Below, one piece after another: positions 16,675 to 24,585 of a stretch of DNA of 39,983 nt. Origin of the DNA: CAZXFA01 sp964640085 (GTDB lineage: Bacteria > Actinomycetota > UBA4738 > HRBIN12); NCBI GenBank assembly GCA_964640085.1, contig CAZXFA010000022.1, forward strand, positions 1 to 39,983, in the 5' to 3' direction. Under the pieces are notes generated by a model. That model saw nothing but the letters and a program-made list of their open reading frames with translations, searched no databases and was not told where the DNA came from. The position numbers were made by a program, and so were the translations under genes. Every line of letters starts with the position of its first letter. Position 1 is the stretch's first letter.

Positions 16675-17751
16675 ATGGCGGTGGGGGAGCGCCGGCTCAC
16701 GAGCTTCAGCCACGGCGCCGGGTGCGGGTGCAAGCTCGGCCCGGCGGAGCTGACGTCGCTGCTCGGCACGCTCCATCTCCCCGACGTGAGCGAGGAGGTC
16801 CTGGTCGCCGCGGACACCGGGGACGACGCTGCGGTCGTGCGGCTGCCAGACGGGCACGCCCTGATCGCCACGCTGGACTTCTTCACCCCGATCGTCGACG
16901 ACCCCTACGACTGGGGGCGGATCGCGGCCACCAACGCGCTCTCGGACGTCTACGCGATGGGCGGTCGGCCCATCCTCGGGCTCAACATCGTCAGCTGGCC
17001 GGTGGACGACCTACCGCTCGAGATGCTCGGACGGGTGCTCCAGGGTGGGATCGACGTCGCGGATCGGGCCGGCATCGCGGTGCTCGGCGGCCACTCGATC
17101 ACCGACCCCGAACCCAAGTACGGGATGGTGGCGCTCGGCCTGGCCGACGCGGAGAGGATCGTGAGGAACTCGACCGCCCCGCCCGGCGCGCACCTGTTCC
17201 TGACCAAGCCGCTCGGTCTGGGGATCGTCTCCACGGCGATCAAGCGCGGCGTGGCCGAGCCCGGGCTGGTGGTCCGGGCCGTCGAGCTGATGGTCACGCT
17301 GAACGCGGACGCGGCGGCGGCGATGCGCGGGGCCGGCGCCCAGGCGGCAACCGATGTGACCGGGTTCGGGCTCCTCGGGCACCTCCAGCAGATGCTGATC
17401 GCCTCCGGGGTCGGGGCACGGGTGGACGCCTCGGCCGTCCCGGTGCTGGACGGGGTCGTCGAGCTCGCGCGCGAAGACGTCGTCCCCGGCGGGACGAAGC
17501 GGAACCACGCGTTCGTCGATCTGAACGTGGACTGGGGCGGGCTGAGCCGACCCGAGCAGATGGTCCTGGCCGACGCGCAGACGTCCGGTGGGCTGCTGAT
17601 CGCGGCCATCGACGGCGAGCGGATGGTCGAGACGCTGGCGGAGGGCGGTGTGCCGGCCGCGGAGATCGGGGTCACCCTGGCCGAGCACCCCGGTGAGATC
17701 GAGGTGATCGGTGCGCTCCCCGGACCGGGTCGGGAATCTCGACCCCGCTGA
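16675..17751 (+). CDS. selD: Selenide, water dikinase
   Basis: A 358-residue member of the PurM/SelD superfamily that makes selenophosphate from selenide and ATP. The diagnostic N-terminal AGCGCKLGP carries Cys17 and Lys20 at the same numbers as E. coli SelD, and the Asp-rich ATP site reads DTGDDAAVV then TLDFFTPIVDD. ATDVTGFGLLGHLQQM and the C-terminal DAQTSGGLLI are also typical. The active-site position is Cys (TGC), not a selenocysteine TGA. Selenophosphate could serve selenocysteine, 2-selenouridine in tRNA, or a labile selenium cofactor; no other selenium gene is in the window. It precedes mec by 22 bp on the same strand and may read through into the cysteine cluster. Confidence 0.95.
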   Translation: MAVGERRLTSFSHGAGCGCKLGPAELTSLLGTLHLPDVSEEVLVAADTGDDAAVVRLPDGHALIATLDFFTPIVDDPYDWGRIAATNALSDVYAMGGRPILGLNIVSWPVDDLPLEMLGRVLQGGIDVADRAGIAVLGGHSITDPEPKYGMVALGLADAERIVRNSTAPPGAHLFLTKPLGLGIVSTAIKRGVAEPGLVVRAVELMVTLNADAAAAMRGAGAQAATDVTGFGLLGHLQQMLIASGVGARVDASAVPVLDGVVELAREDVVPGGTKRNHAFVDLNVDWGGLSRPEQMVLADAQTSGGLLIAAIDGERMVETLAEGGVPAAEIGVTLAEHPGEIEVIGALPGPGRESRPR

Positions 17752-17757
17752 TAGAGT
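17752..17757 (+). promoter_or_regulatory. Putative -10 box of the mec-moeB-cysO unit
   Basis: TAGAGT directly after the selD stop, 16 nt before the mec ATG. It would start a transcript within the palindrome at 17760-17771 and give a leader of about 10 nt without a Shine-Dalgarno. Confidence 0.35.
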
Positions 17758-17759
17758 TA

Positions 17760-17771
17760 TTGCACCTGCAA
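17760..17771. promoter_or_regulatory. Palindrome TTGCACCTGCAA before mec, candidate operator
   Basis: A perfect inverted repeat, TTGCA-CC-TGCAA, ending 2 nt before the mec ATG and overlapping the predicted transcription start. It shares the TGCA-N2-TGCA core with sites upstream of lon (152-163) and the EEP gene (38191-38204). Confidence 0.5.
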
Positions 17772-17773
17772 AC

Positions 17774-18169
17774 ATGGAACTCGACCGGGTGTTCTTCGAC
17801 GAGATGGTGGAGCACGGCCTCGCCGCGTTCCCGAACGAGGCTTGCGGATTGCTGGCCGGCAAGGAGGGACGCCCGGTCCGCTTCTTCCCGATGGCCAACC
17901 GCGACGTCAGCCCGGTGTCCTATCGGCTGGACGCCAGGGAGCAGCTGCAGGTCTTCGACGAGATGGAGGACCAGGGCTGGGAGCTCCTCGCGATCTTCCA
18001 CACGCACACGCACTCGGAGGCCTACCCGTCCGAGACCGATCGGCGGCAGGCGTTCTACCCGGAGGCCACATACTTGGTCATGTCGTTGTCCGACCGCACG
18101 AACCCGCAGCTGCGCGCCTTCACGATCGTGGACGAGCAGATCTCGGAAGAGGAGCTGCAGCTCATATGA
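17774..18169 (+). CDS. mec: Mec-type JAMM metallopeptidase (CysO-cysteine peptidase)
   Basis: A 131-residue JAB1/MPN/Mov34 protein that, in M. tuberculosis, hydrolyses the CysO-cysteine adduct to free cysteine. The zinc-binding JAMM motif is complete: Glu22 in FPNEACGLLAG, then His76, His78, Ser86 and Asp89 in HTHTHSEAYPSETD (HxH-x7-S-x2-D). The residue after the HxH is Thr where most relatives have Pro. Its role follows from the motif plus immediate linkage to moeB, cysO and cysM. The ATG at 17774 begins MELDRVFFDEM; upstream in-frame codons would overlap selD. It overlaps moeB by 4 nt (ATGA). Confidence 0.92.
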   Translation: MELDRVFFDEMVEHGLAAFPNEACGLLAGKEGRPVRFFPMANRDVSPVSYRLDAREQLQVFDEMEDQGWELLAIFHTHTHSEAYPSETDRRQAFYPEATYLVMSLSDRTNPQLRAFTIVDEQISEEELQLI

Positions 18170-19020
18170 GCCTCGGGTTCACCGAAGACCAGGTCCGTCG
18201 GTACGCCCGCCACATCATCCTGCCGGGCATCGGCGGCGAGGGCCAGCGCAAGCTGTTGGACTCGAAGGTTCTGTGCATCGGCGCGGGGGGGCTCGGCTCC
18301 CCGGTGGCGATGTACCTCGCGGCGGCGGGGGTCGGGACGCTCGGCATCCTGGACTTCGACCGGGTGGACGAGTCGAACCTCCAGCGCCAGATCCTCCACT
18401 CCACCGCGGACGTAGGACGTCCCAAGGTCGCCAGCGCCGTCGATCGGCTCCGCGCGATCAACCCCACGATCGAGATCGTGCCCTACGACGCGATCCTGTC
18501 CTCGGAGAACGCGTTCGAGATCCTCGAGCCATGGGACGTGATCGTGGACGGCACGGACAACTTCCCCGTGCGGTACCTGGTGAACGACGCCACCCAGTTC
18601 CTGGGCACGCCTCTCGTCCACGGCTCGATCTACCAGTGGGAGGGCCAGGCCACGGTCTTCCTGCCCGGACGGGACGCCCCGTGCTACCGGTGCCTCTTCC
18701 CCCACCCGCCGCCCCCCGGGACCGTTCCCTCGTGCGCCGAGGGCGGGGTCTTCGGGGTGCTCCCCGGCATCGTCGGCTCGATCCAGGCGACCGAGGCCGT
18801 GAAGCTCGTCACCGGGATCGGGGAGCCGTTGGTCGGTCGGCTGCTGATCTTCGACGCGCTCGAGATGGAGTCGATGACGGTGAAGGTCCGCTGGGACGCC
18901 GACTGCCCCGTGTGCGGCAAGGACCCCACGATCACCGAGCTGATCGACTACGAGGCCTTCTGCGGCCTGGCGCCGGGCCAGGCGCCGCCCGAGGCCGAGC
19001 ATGGCGTCTCGACCGGGTAG
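18166..19020 (+). CDS. moeB: MoeB/ThiF-family sulfur-carrier adenylyltransferase
   Basis: A 284-residue E1-like enzyme that would adenylate the C-terminal glycine of the CysO sulfur carrier so that sulfur can be loaded. The nucleotide-binding IGAGGLGSP (38-46) is followed by DFDRVDESNLQRQ, the conserved DGTDNFPVRY, a zinc site of two CxxC pairs (CYRC and CPVC), and the PSCAEGGVFGVLPG block that holds the candidate catalytic cysteine. Unlike mycobacterial MoeZ it has no C-terminal rhodanese domain, so the sulfur donor must be a separate protein. It is translationally coupled to mec and is followed by cysO, which makes CysO its most likely partner; a role in molybdopterin synthesis is possible but no moa/moe genes are near. 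Confidence 0.92.
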   Translation: MSLGFTEDQVRRYARHIILPGIGGEGQRKLLDSKVLCIGAGGLGSPVAMYLAAAGVGTLGILDFDRVDESNLQRQILHSTADVGRPKVASAVDRLRAINPTIEIVPYDAILSSENAFEILEPWDVIVDGTDNFPVRYLVNDATQFLGTPLVHGSIYQWEGQATVFLPGRDAPCYRCLFPHPPPPGTVPSCAEGGVFGVLPGIVGSIQATEAVKLVTGIGEPLVGRLLIFDALEMESMTVKVRWDADCPVCGKDPTITELIDYEAFCGLAPGQAPPEAEHGVSTG

Positions 19021-19051
19021 ACCGATGGAGAAGGAAGGAACGGCGACGAAC

Positions 19052-19324
19052 ATGGTCCGCGTCAAGCTGCCCACGATCCTCCGCCAGCTCGCCGAGGGCC
19101 AGGCGCAGGTTGACGCCCAGGGCGCGACGCTGCGCGAGCTCCTGGCGGACCTCGAGAGCCGGTACCCGGGCATCACGAAGAACGTCGTCACCCCCGACGG
19201 CGGGCTGCACCGCTTCGTGAACGTCTACCTGAACGACGAGGACGTGCGGTACCTCGGGTCGCTCGAGACCGCGGTGAAGGAAGGCGACCGGGTCTCGATC
19301 CTGCCCGCCGTCGCCGGCGGCTGA
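19052..19324 (+). CDS. cysO: Sulfur carrier protein CysO (MoaD/ThiS family)
   Basis: A 90-residue ubiquitin-fold sulfur carrier. The C-terminal half (LHRFVNVYLNDEDVRYLGSL, then GDRVSILPAVAGG) matches mycobacterial CysO closely and ends in the Gly-Gly that is adenylated and converted to a thiocarboxylate. That thiocarboxylate donates sulfide to CysM, and Mec then releases cysteine. I prefer the ATG at 19052 because the protein then begins VRVKLPTILRQL like CysO and AAGGAAGG lies upstream (about 13 nt, a long spacing). ATGs at 19025 and 19001 are in frame but add unconserved residues. It lies 31 bp after moeB. Confidence 0.94.
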   Translation: MVRVKLPTILRQLAEGQAQVDAQGATLRELLADLESRYPGITKNVVTPDGGLHRFVNVYLNDEDVRYLGSLETAVKEGDRVSILPAVAGG

Positions 19325-19476
19325 CCGCTCGCCACCCGACCGGCCCCGTTCGCCCCAGCCTTCGGCCGCAAAGCGGGGCTTCGTCTCCAGGCGTACGCTT
19401 CCCCCGACAACCGGCGCTCCCTCCGCCCGTGCCCGACGGACGCCGAGCGCTCATCGTGGAGAGGGGGGGTTGCACG

Positions 19477-22400
19477 ATGCGACGTCGCGCGGTGTTGGCT
19501 TCGGCGCTGATCCTGCTCGTGGCGGTCTCGGTCCCGGCCTCGGCCGAACCGGAGCGCGGGCGGCGAGCGGCCCGGGACGAGGCCGTCCTGCCCGAGGGGT
19601 TCCGACCCGCGATCCTGTCCCTCGACGAGACGGGTCGGTACTTCGTCCTGCTGGAGGCGCCGTCGGTGGTCGACCAGGGGCGCCTGACGCCGGAGGGACA
19701 ACGCCTCGCGGCGGGTGAGGCGTTCCGCTCGCAGGGGCCCGCGATCCGGGTCGTCGAGCGGCTCGGGGGGACCGTGCTGTTCCGGTACGCCCGGCTGGTG
19801 AATGCGTTCTCGGCCGAGATGACGGCTCGCGCGGCGATGGAGCTCGCCGACCGGGGCGACGTGCGTCTGGTCGAGCCGGTGCCGATCGTCCAACGGCTCA
19901 ACGAGACGAGCGTGCCCTTCATCGGCGCGCCGGAGGTCTGGGAGGACCTCCGCGTTCGCGGCCGGGGGATCACGGTCGCCGTGGTCGACACCGGTGTCGA
20001 CTACACGCACGCGGACTTCGGCGGCCCTGGCACGGTGGCCGTCTACGATGCGAACGACCCCGGAGTGATCGAGCCCGGGTCGTTCCCGACCAACAAGGTG
20101 ATCGGGGGCTACGACTTCGTCGGCTCGAACTACGATCTGCTCGACGCTGATCCTACGAACGACGTGCCGGTGCCCGACCCCGACCCGCTCGACGACGGCG
20201 CGGTCGGCGACCACGGGACGCACGTGGCCGGCACGTGCTGCGGCAACGGCGTGCCGGGCGTGATCGGCCGCGGCGTCGCCCCGAGAGCGAAGATCCTGGC
20301 CGTGAAGGTGTGGGACACGGGCAGTTCTACCGCCGACGTGCTCGTGGCCGGTTACGAGTTCGCCGTGGACCCGGACGGGGACGGCGACATGCGCGACGCG
20401 GCCGACGTGCTGTCGTTCTCCGGCGGCGTCGACTACGGCCCGCCGAGCTCCACCGAGGCCCGAGCCGCCAACGCGGTGGTCAAGGCCGGCACGATCCTCG
20501 TGGCCTCGGCCGGCAACTCGGGCAACCAGCCCGCCGGCTTCTCCGCCTACATCCTCGGCACGCCGGCGAGCGCGAGGCGCGCGATCGGGGTGGCGGCCTC
20601 GATCGACCAGTTCGTCGCGCAGCAGCTCACGGTGGACGAGCCCACCGGCGTGACGTTGCCGGACGGCGGTCCGATCGTGCACCAGGAGTGGTCGCCCGCA
20701 TTCACCCAGGACATCACGGCCGGGATCGTGGACGCCCGGCAGTTCGACCCGCCGGCCTCCTCGAGCGGTACCCCGGCCCCCTCCGACCGGATCCTGTGCG
20801 AGCCGATCTCCGGCTCGCCGTTCGCGGGCAAGCTCGCCCTGATCTACAAGGGCGCGTTCAGCGCGGGCGACTGCTTCGTCGAGGACAAGGTCATCAACGC
20901 CCAGACGGCCGGTGCGATCGGGGTGGTGATCTGGGACGGCTTCGGCGGTCTGCCCGGCCAGATCGGGACCGGCGGCAACGAGGACCAGGTCACGATCCCC
21001 GCGGTGGACCTCGGCGGGGACGACGCGGCCACCCTCGCCTCGGTCATCAGCCCCAACGCGCCGTCGAGCTACAACCAGACCGCGGTCACCGTCACCGTCG
21101 GGGCGTCGGGCTCGGTCATCCCGGGGTACGAGGACCGGATGGTCGACTTCAGTTCGGAGGGTCCAGCACGGATCACGAGCGCCCTCAAGCCCGACATCTC
21201 GGCCCCCGGGGCGGACATCCGCTCGGCCGACGCGGGCTCGGGCGACGGTGCCGTGGTCTTCTCCGGCACCTCGATGTCGGCGCCCCACGTCTCCGGCGTG
21301 ATGGCGCTGCTGCGCCAGATCCATCCCACCTGGTCGCCGGCCCGCCTGAAGGCGCTGGTGATGAACCAGGCGACCCAACGGCTCGAGAACCTCGACGGCT
21401 CTTCGCCCGTTCCGGCCACCGTTCTCGGTTCAGGCCGGGTACAGGCGGACGAGGCGGCGTTCGCCACCAGCGTCGCCTACCCGGGCAGCCTGTCGTTCGG
21501 GCTGTTGGGAGCCTTCGACCTCACCACGATGACCCGGGCCGTCACCCTGTGGAACTTCGACGACGGGGCGCACCGGTACCGGGTGAGCTCGGAGGTCCGG
21601 TTCACCGACTTCCCGCGGCGCGCGGCGAGCACCAAGATCAGCGTGGACGGGGAGACGCCGGTGGACCGCGCGACGATCCGCCTGCGGCCCGGGGAGAAGG
21701 CCCGGGTGATCCTGGAGGTGACGATCGATCCGGACCGCGTGCCGACCTGGCAGCAGGAGTACGGCTGGTACTTCTACAACCCCAACGTGGACGGGAACCT
21801 GAACTTCGTCCAGCGCGGCGGTGGGGGCCGGGATCGGTTCCACGTGCCGTGGCACGTCTCGGCGCTGGCGACGGCCGCGACCGAGGTGAGTCCGCGGCGC
21901 CTGGACCTGACGGGCGGGTCGGCCGAGCTCGCGTTCCCGGAGGCGGGGGCCGGTCGGACCTACGCCGACCTGTACGTGCTGGGGACCCGCGACCGGAAGG
22001 GCCCCGGCACCGAGGGCGACATCGCCGCGGTCGGGGCCCGGTCGTTCACCGGCGCCTCGATCGACGGGGTGGCCGAGGGCGTGCCGACCGGGACCGATGC
22101 GCTGGCCGGGATCACCTGGCAGGAGTTCCTCACGTTCGATGACGAGCCGACCGAGCCGGTGGAGTTCGGCGTCGTGACGCACGGCGTGCGGAACACGACC
22201 GAGACCCAGGAGATCGACGTCGTGATCGACGTTGGGGCGGACGGCGTGATCGCCGACCCGCTGATCGGCGGGGACGCGCTCCTGGTCAAGCTGCCGTTCG
22301 GGAACTTCGGTGCTGTCTGCCTCTTCCTGCTGCCGAGCGCGTTCGACGCGTGCGATGCGCTCTACTTCCCCGACTACTCGAACTACAACTCGCAGATCAC

Positions 22401-22749
22401 GGGCCTGCCCGTGGACGCGCAGGCGCTCGGGCTGTCCGACGCGAGCCCCTTGCTCGCGTACCAGGTGTACGCCTTCACCGGCGTGTTCGCGGGCGACGTG
22501 CTGGAGCTGACGTTCGACGTGGCCGGGGACTTCGACCCGGCGACGGGGACGTACGATCTCGTCCTGAACGCCGCGGATCCCGCACTCACGTTCTCGTCGC
22601 AGGTGATCCGCGGCTTCTTCGGGGGGCCCGCCGGCCCGGTGGACGTGGCGGTCGGCTCGGCCGGTCCCGGCGACGACCCGCGGATCCTGGCGGTGTTCCC
22701 GAACAACCCGCCGGGCGACCAGTGGGCGGTGGTGCGCACGGGATCCTGA
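19477..22749 (+). CDS. Secreted subtilisin-like (S8) serine protease with PA insert
   Basis: A 1090-residue secreted protease. A Sec signal peptide (MRRRAVLASALILLVAVSVP, cleavage after ASA) precedes an I9-type propeptide region, then the S8 catalytic domain with Asp171 (VVDTGVDYTHADFG), His246 (DHGTHVAGTC) and Ser599 (FSGTSMSAPHVSG). A protease-associated (PA) domain of about 120 residues (roughly 440-560, GKLALIYKGAFSAGDC, GAIGVVIWDGFGG) is inserted before the Ser block, as in lactocepin/C5a-peptidase-like enzymes. The long C-terminal part (about 660-1090) is beta-rich and ends without a membrane anchor or sorting signal, so the enzyme is probably released. A GAGAGG-containing purine tract precedes the ATG. 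It lies between cysO and cysM with no evident role in cysteine synthesis. Confidence 0.93.
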   Translation: MRRRAVLASALILLVAVSVPASAEPERGRRAARDEAVLPEGFRPAILSLDETGRYFVLLEAPSVVDQGRLTPEGQRLAAGEAFRSQGPAIRVVERLGGTVLFRYARLVNAFSAEMTARAAMELADRGDVRLVEPVPIVQRLNETSVPFIGAPEVWEDLRVRGRGITVAVVDTGVDYTHADFGGPGTVAVYDANDPGVIEPGSFPTNKVIGGYDFVGSNYDLLDADPTNDVPVPDPDPLDDGAVGDHGTHVAGTCCGNGVPGVIGRGVAPRAKILAVKVWDTGSSTADVLVAGYEFAVDPDGDGDMRDAADVLSFSGGVDYGPPSSTEARAANAVVKAGTILVASAGNSGNQPAGFSAYILGTPASARRAIGVAASIDQFVAQQLTVDEPTGVTLPDGGPIVHQEWSPAFTQDITAGIVDARQFDPPASSSGTPAPSDRILCEPISGSPFAGKLALIYKGAFSAGDCFVEDKVINAQTAGAIGVVIWDGFGGLPGQIGTGGNEDQVTIPAVDLGGDDAATLASVISPNAPSSYNQTAVTVTVGASGSVIPGYEDRMVDFSSEGPARITSALKPDISAPGADIRSADAGSGDGAVVFSGTSMSAPHVSGVMALLRQIHPTWSPARLKALVMNQATQRLENLDGSSPVPATVLGSGRVQADEAAFATSVAYPGSLSFGLLGAFDLTTMTRAVTLWNFDDGAHRYRVSSEVRFTDFPRRAASTKISVDGETPVDRATIRLRPGEKARVILEVTIDPDRVPTWQQEYGWYFYNPNVDGNLNFVQRGGGGRDRFHVPWHVSALATAATEVSPRRLDLTGGSAELAFPEAGAGRTYADLYVLGTRDRKGPGTEGDIAAVGARSFTGASIDGVAEGVPTGTDALAGITWQEFLTFDDEPTEPVEFGVVTHGVRNTTETQEIDVVIDVGADGVIADPLIGGDALLVKLPFGNFGAVCLFLLPSAFDACDALYFPDYSNYNSQITGLPVDAQALGLSDASPLLAYQVYAFTGVFAGDVLELTFDVAGDFDPATGTYDLVLNAADPALTFSSQVIRGFFGGPAGPVDVAVGSAGPGDDPRILAVFPNNPPGDQWAVVRTGS

Positions 22750-22763
22750 GCGCCAGGGATCGG

Positions 22764-22798
22764 GAGAGAGGGGCGGGCCGGCGGCCCGCCTTCTCCCC
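22764..22798 (+). terminator. Terminator-like hairpin after the S8 protease
   Basis: A perfect 8-bp stem, GGCGGGCC / GGCCCGCC, with a GGC loop at 22772-22790, followed by TTCTCCCC. There is no real U-tract, as is common for GC-rich actinobacterial terminators. It separates the S8 gene from cysM. Confidence 0.6.
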
Positions 22799-22805
22799 AC
22801 GCTGG

Positions 22806-22813
22806 GATAATCC
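22806..22813 (+). promoter_or_regulatory. Putative -10 box of cysM (leaderless)
   Basis: GATAATCC, in which GATAAT ends 9 nt and TAATCC ends 7 nt before the cysM ATG. No Shine-Dalgarno is visible. It lies immediately after the terminator-like hairpin, so cysM probably starts a new transcript. Confidence 0.45.
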
Positions 22814-22820
22814 TCCGGCG

Positions 22821-23753
22821 ATGCGGTACCGCGACATCCTCGACGCGATCGGCGACACGCCGCTCGTCGGCCTGTCGGCGATGAGCCCGAAGCCCGGCGT
22901 CCGGCTGTGGGCCAAGCTCGAGGGGCAGAACCCGACCGGTTCGATGAAGGACCGGATCGCGAAGGCGATGATCGAGGCCGCCGAGGCGAGCGGCGAGCTG
23001 TCCCCGGGGAAGGTGATCCTCGAGCCGACCTCGGGCAACACGGGGATCGCGCTCGCCATGGTGGCCCGGCGGAAGGGCTATCGGATCACCGTCGTGATCC
23101 CGGACAACGCGAGCGCGGAGCGGATCGGCCTGCTCGAGCTCTTCGGGGCCGACATCGTCTTCTCGCCAGGTGACAAGGGCACGAACGGCTCGATCGAGGT
23201 GGCGCACCGGCTGGCAGCGGATGAACGGTACTTCATGCCGTTCCAGTACGGGAACCCGGCGAACCCGCGCGCACACGAGGAGGGGACCGGCGAGGAGATC
23301 GTGCGAGACCTGCCCGAGGTGACGCACTTCGTCGCGGGCCTGGGGACGGGCGGCACGCTGACCGGGGTCGGCCGACGGCTGCACCGGCACGATGCGAGCG
23401 TGAAGGTGATCGCCGCCGAGCCCGAGCTCGGCGACCTCGTCTACGGCCTGCGGTCTCTGGACGAGGGGTTCATCCCGCCGATCTTCGACGAGTCGCTACT
23501 GGATCGGAAGTTCCTCGTGAGCGCCTCGGATTCGCTGCGGGCGACGCGGGAGCTCACCGAGCGCGAGGGGATCTTCGCCGGCATCTCGTCGGGGGCGGTC
23601 GTCCACGTGGCGCAGCGCGTGGCCGCCGACCTCGAGGGGGCGGACATCGTCTGCCTGCTCCCCGACGGCGGATGGAAGTACCTGTCGACCGATGCCTGGG
23701 CCGAAGAGATCGAGCGGGCCGAGAAGGGGGTCTCGGAGTCGCTGTGGTGGTAG
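22821..23753 (+). CDS. cysM: CysM-type cysteine synthase (CysO-dependent)
   Basis: A 310-residue fold-type II PLP enzyme that makes cysteine by adding sulfide to an activated serine. The PLP Lys43 is in NPTGSMKDR, followed by EPTSGNTGIALAM and the phosphate loop GLGTGGTLTGVG. It resembles mycobacterial CysM throughout: RLWAKLE near the start, VYGLRSLDEGFIPP (the arginine aligns, from memory, with the O-phosphoserine-binding Arg220 of the M. tuberculosis enzyme), GWKYLST and a C-terminal tail ending in LWW, which in that enzyme folds into the active site. With cysO, moeB and mec nearby it most likely uses CysO-thiocarboxylate and O-phosphoserine. It lies 4 bp before murI. Confidence 0.94.
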   Translation: MRYRDILDAIGDTPLVGLSAMSPKPGVRLWAKLEGQNPTGSMKDRIAKAMIEAAEASGELSPGKVILEPTSGNTGIALAMVARRKGYRITVVIPDNASAERIGLLELFGADIVFSPGDKGTNGSIEVAHRLAADERYFMPFQYGNPANPRAHEEGTGEEIVRDLPEVTHFVAGLGTGGTLTGVGRRLHRHDASVKVIAAEPELGDLVYGLRSLDEGFIPPIFDESLLDRKFLVSASDSLRATRELTEREGIFAGISSGAVVHVAQRVAADLEGADIVCLLPDGGWKYLSTDAWAEEIERAEKGVSESLWW

Positions 23754-23757
23754 CCGC

Positions 23758-24585
23758 ATGAGCGATCGTCGACCGATCGGCGTCTTCGACTCGGGCGTCG
23801 GGGGGCTCACCGTGGTCCGCGCGATCGTGGACCTGCTCCCGCGCGAGCCGATCCTCTACGTGGGGGACAACGGTCGGTTCCCCTACGGTCCCAGGCCGCT
23901 CGAGGATATCCGTCGGTTCGCGCTCGAGATCGCGGGGTACCTGGTCTCGCGGGACGTGAAGATGCTCGTCGTGGCGTGCAACTCGATCGAGGTGGCCGCG
24001 ATCTCCGAGGTGGCCGAGGCGCACGGCGTGCCGGTGGTGGGGGTGATCGACCCCGGCGCGCGCGCCGCCGTCCGTGTCACGCGGAACCACCGGATCGGCC
24101 TGATCGGGACCGAGGCCACGGTACGCAGCGGGGCCTACGAACGCGCCGTGGCCGCGACGGGGGCCGACGTGGCCCTGGTGTCCGCCGCGTGCCCGGCGTT
24201 CGTGGACCACGTAGAGCGCGGAGACACCTCGAGCGACGAGCTGCTCCGACTCGCGCGCAGGTATCTTGAGCCCCTGACGGAGGAGGGCATCGACACCCTG
24301 ATCCTCGGGTGTACGCACTACCCGATGCTCTCCGGGCTGATCCAGATGGTGATGGGGGAAGGTGTGGTGCTCGTCTCGTCCGCCGAGGAGACCGCCAAGG
24401 ACGTGTACGCGGCCCTGCGATCGTCCGGTCTCCTGCGGGAGGACGGGACCGAGCCGGTGCACCGGTTCCTGACCACGGGGGACCCCGAGGCGTTCCGGGC
24501 GGTCGCCCATCACTTCCTCGGGCCTGGGATCGGCGGGATCGGAGCCGTGGAGGTCCAACCGGTGGAGGGCGCGCGGTGGAGCTGA
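23758..24585 (+). CDS. murI: Glutamate racemase
   Basis: A 275-residue cofactor-independent racemase supplying D-glutamate for peptidoglycan. It starts RRPIGVFDSGVGGLTVVRA and carries the two catalytic cysteines, Cys74 in VVACNS and Cys185 in LILGCTHYPML. Two conserved blocks are unusual: ACNSIEVAA where most have ACNTASA, and YVGDNGRFPYG where GDTAR-PYG is usual; the catalytic residues themselves are kept. The ATG at 23758 lies just after the cysM stop; in-frame codons further upstream lie within cysM. It overlaps the next gene by 10 nt. The order cysM-murI-MBL-rph-rdgB is as in mycobacteria, minus the rhomboid gene. Confidence 0.94.
   Translation: MSDRRPIGVFDSGVGGLTVVRAIVDLLPREPILYVGDNGRFPYGPRPLEDIRRFALEIAGYLVSRDVKMLVVACNSIEVAAISEVAEAHGVPVVGVIDPGARAAVRVTRNHRIGLIGTEATVRSGAYERAVAATGADVALVSAACPAFVDHVERGDTSSDELLRLARRYLEPLTEEGIDTLILGCTHYPMLSGLIQMVMGEGVVLVSSAEETAKDVYAALRSSGLLREDGTEPVHRFLTTGDPEAFRAVAHHFLGPGIGGIGAVEVQPVEGARWS

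Noticed and set aside
16675..17751. Selenocysteine in SelD or another selenoprotein in the window
   Set aside because: The SelD active-site codon is TGC. I saw no conserved protein continuing through an in-frame TGA; the broken genes are frameshifts, not readthrough.
19225..21378. A 717-codon open frame on the minus strand
   Set aside because: It is antisense to cysO and the catalytic part of the S8 protease; low-complexity composition and no motifs.
19325..22820. S8 protease region as a mobile element
   Set aside because: No transposase, integrase, terminal inverted repeats or target-site duplication is visible, and base composition looks like the flanks.
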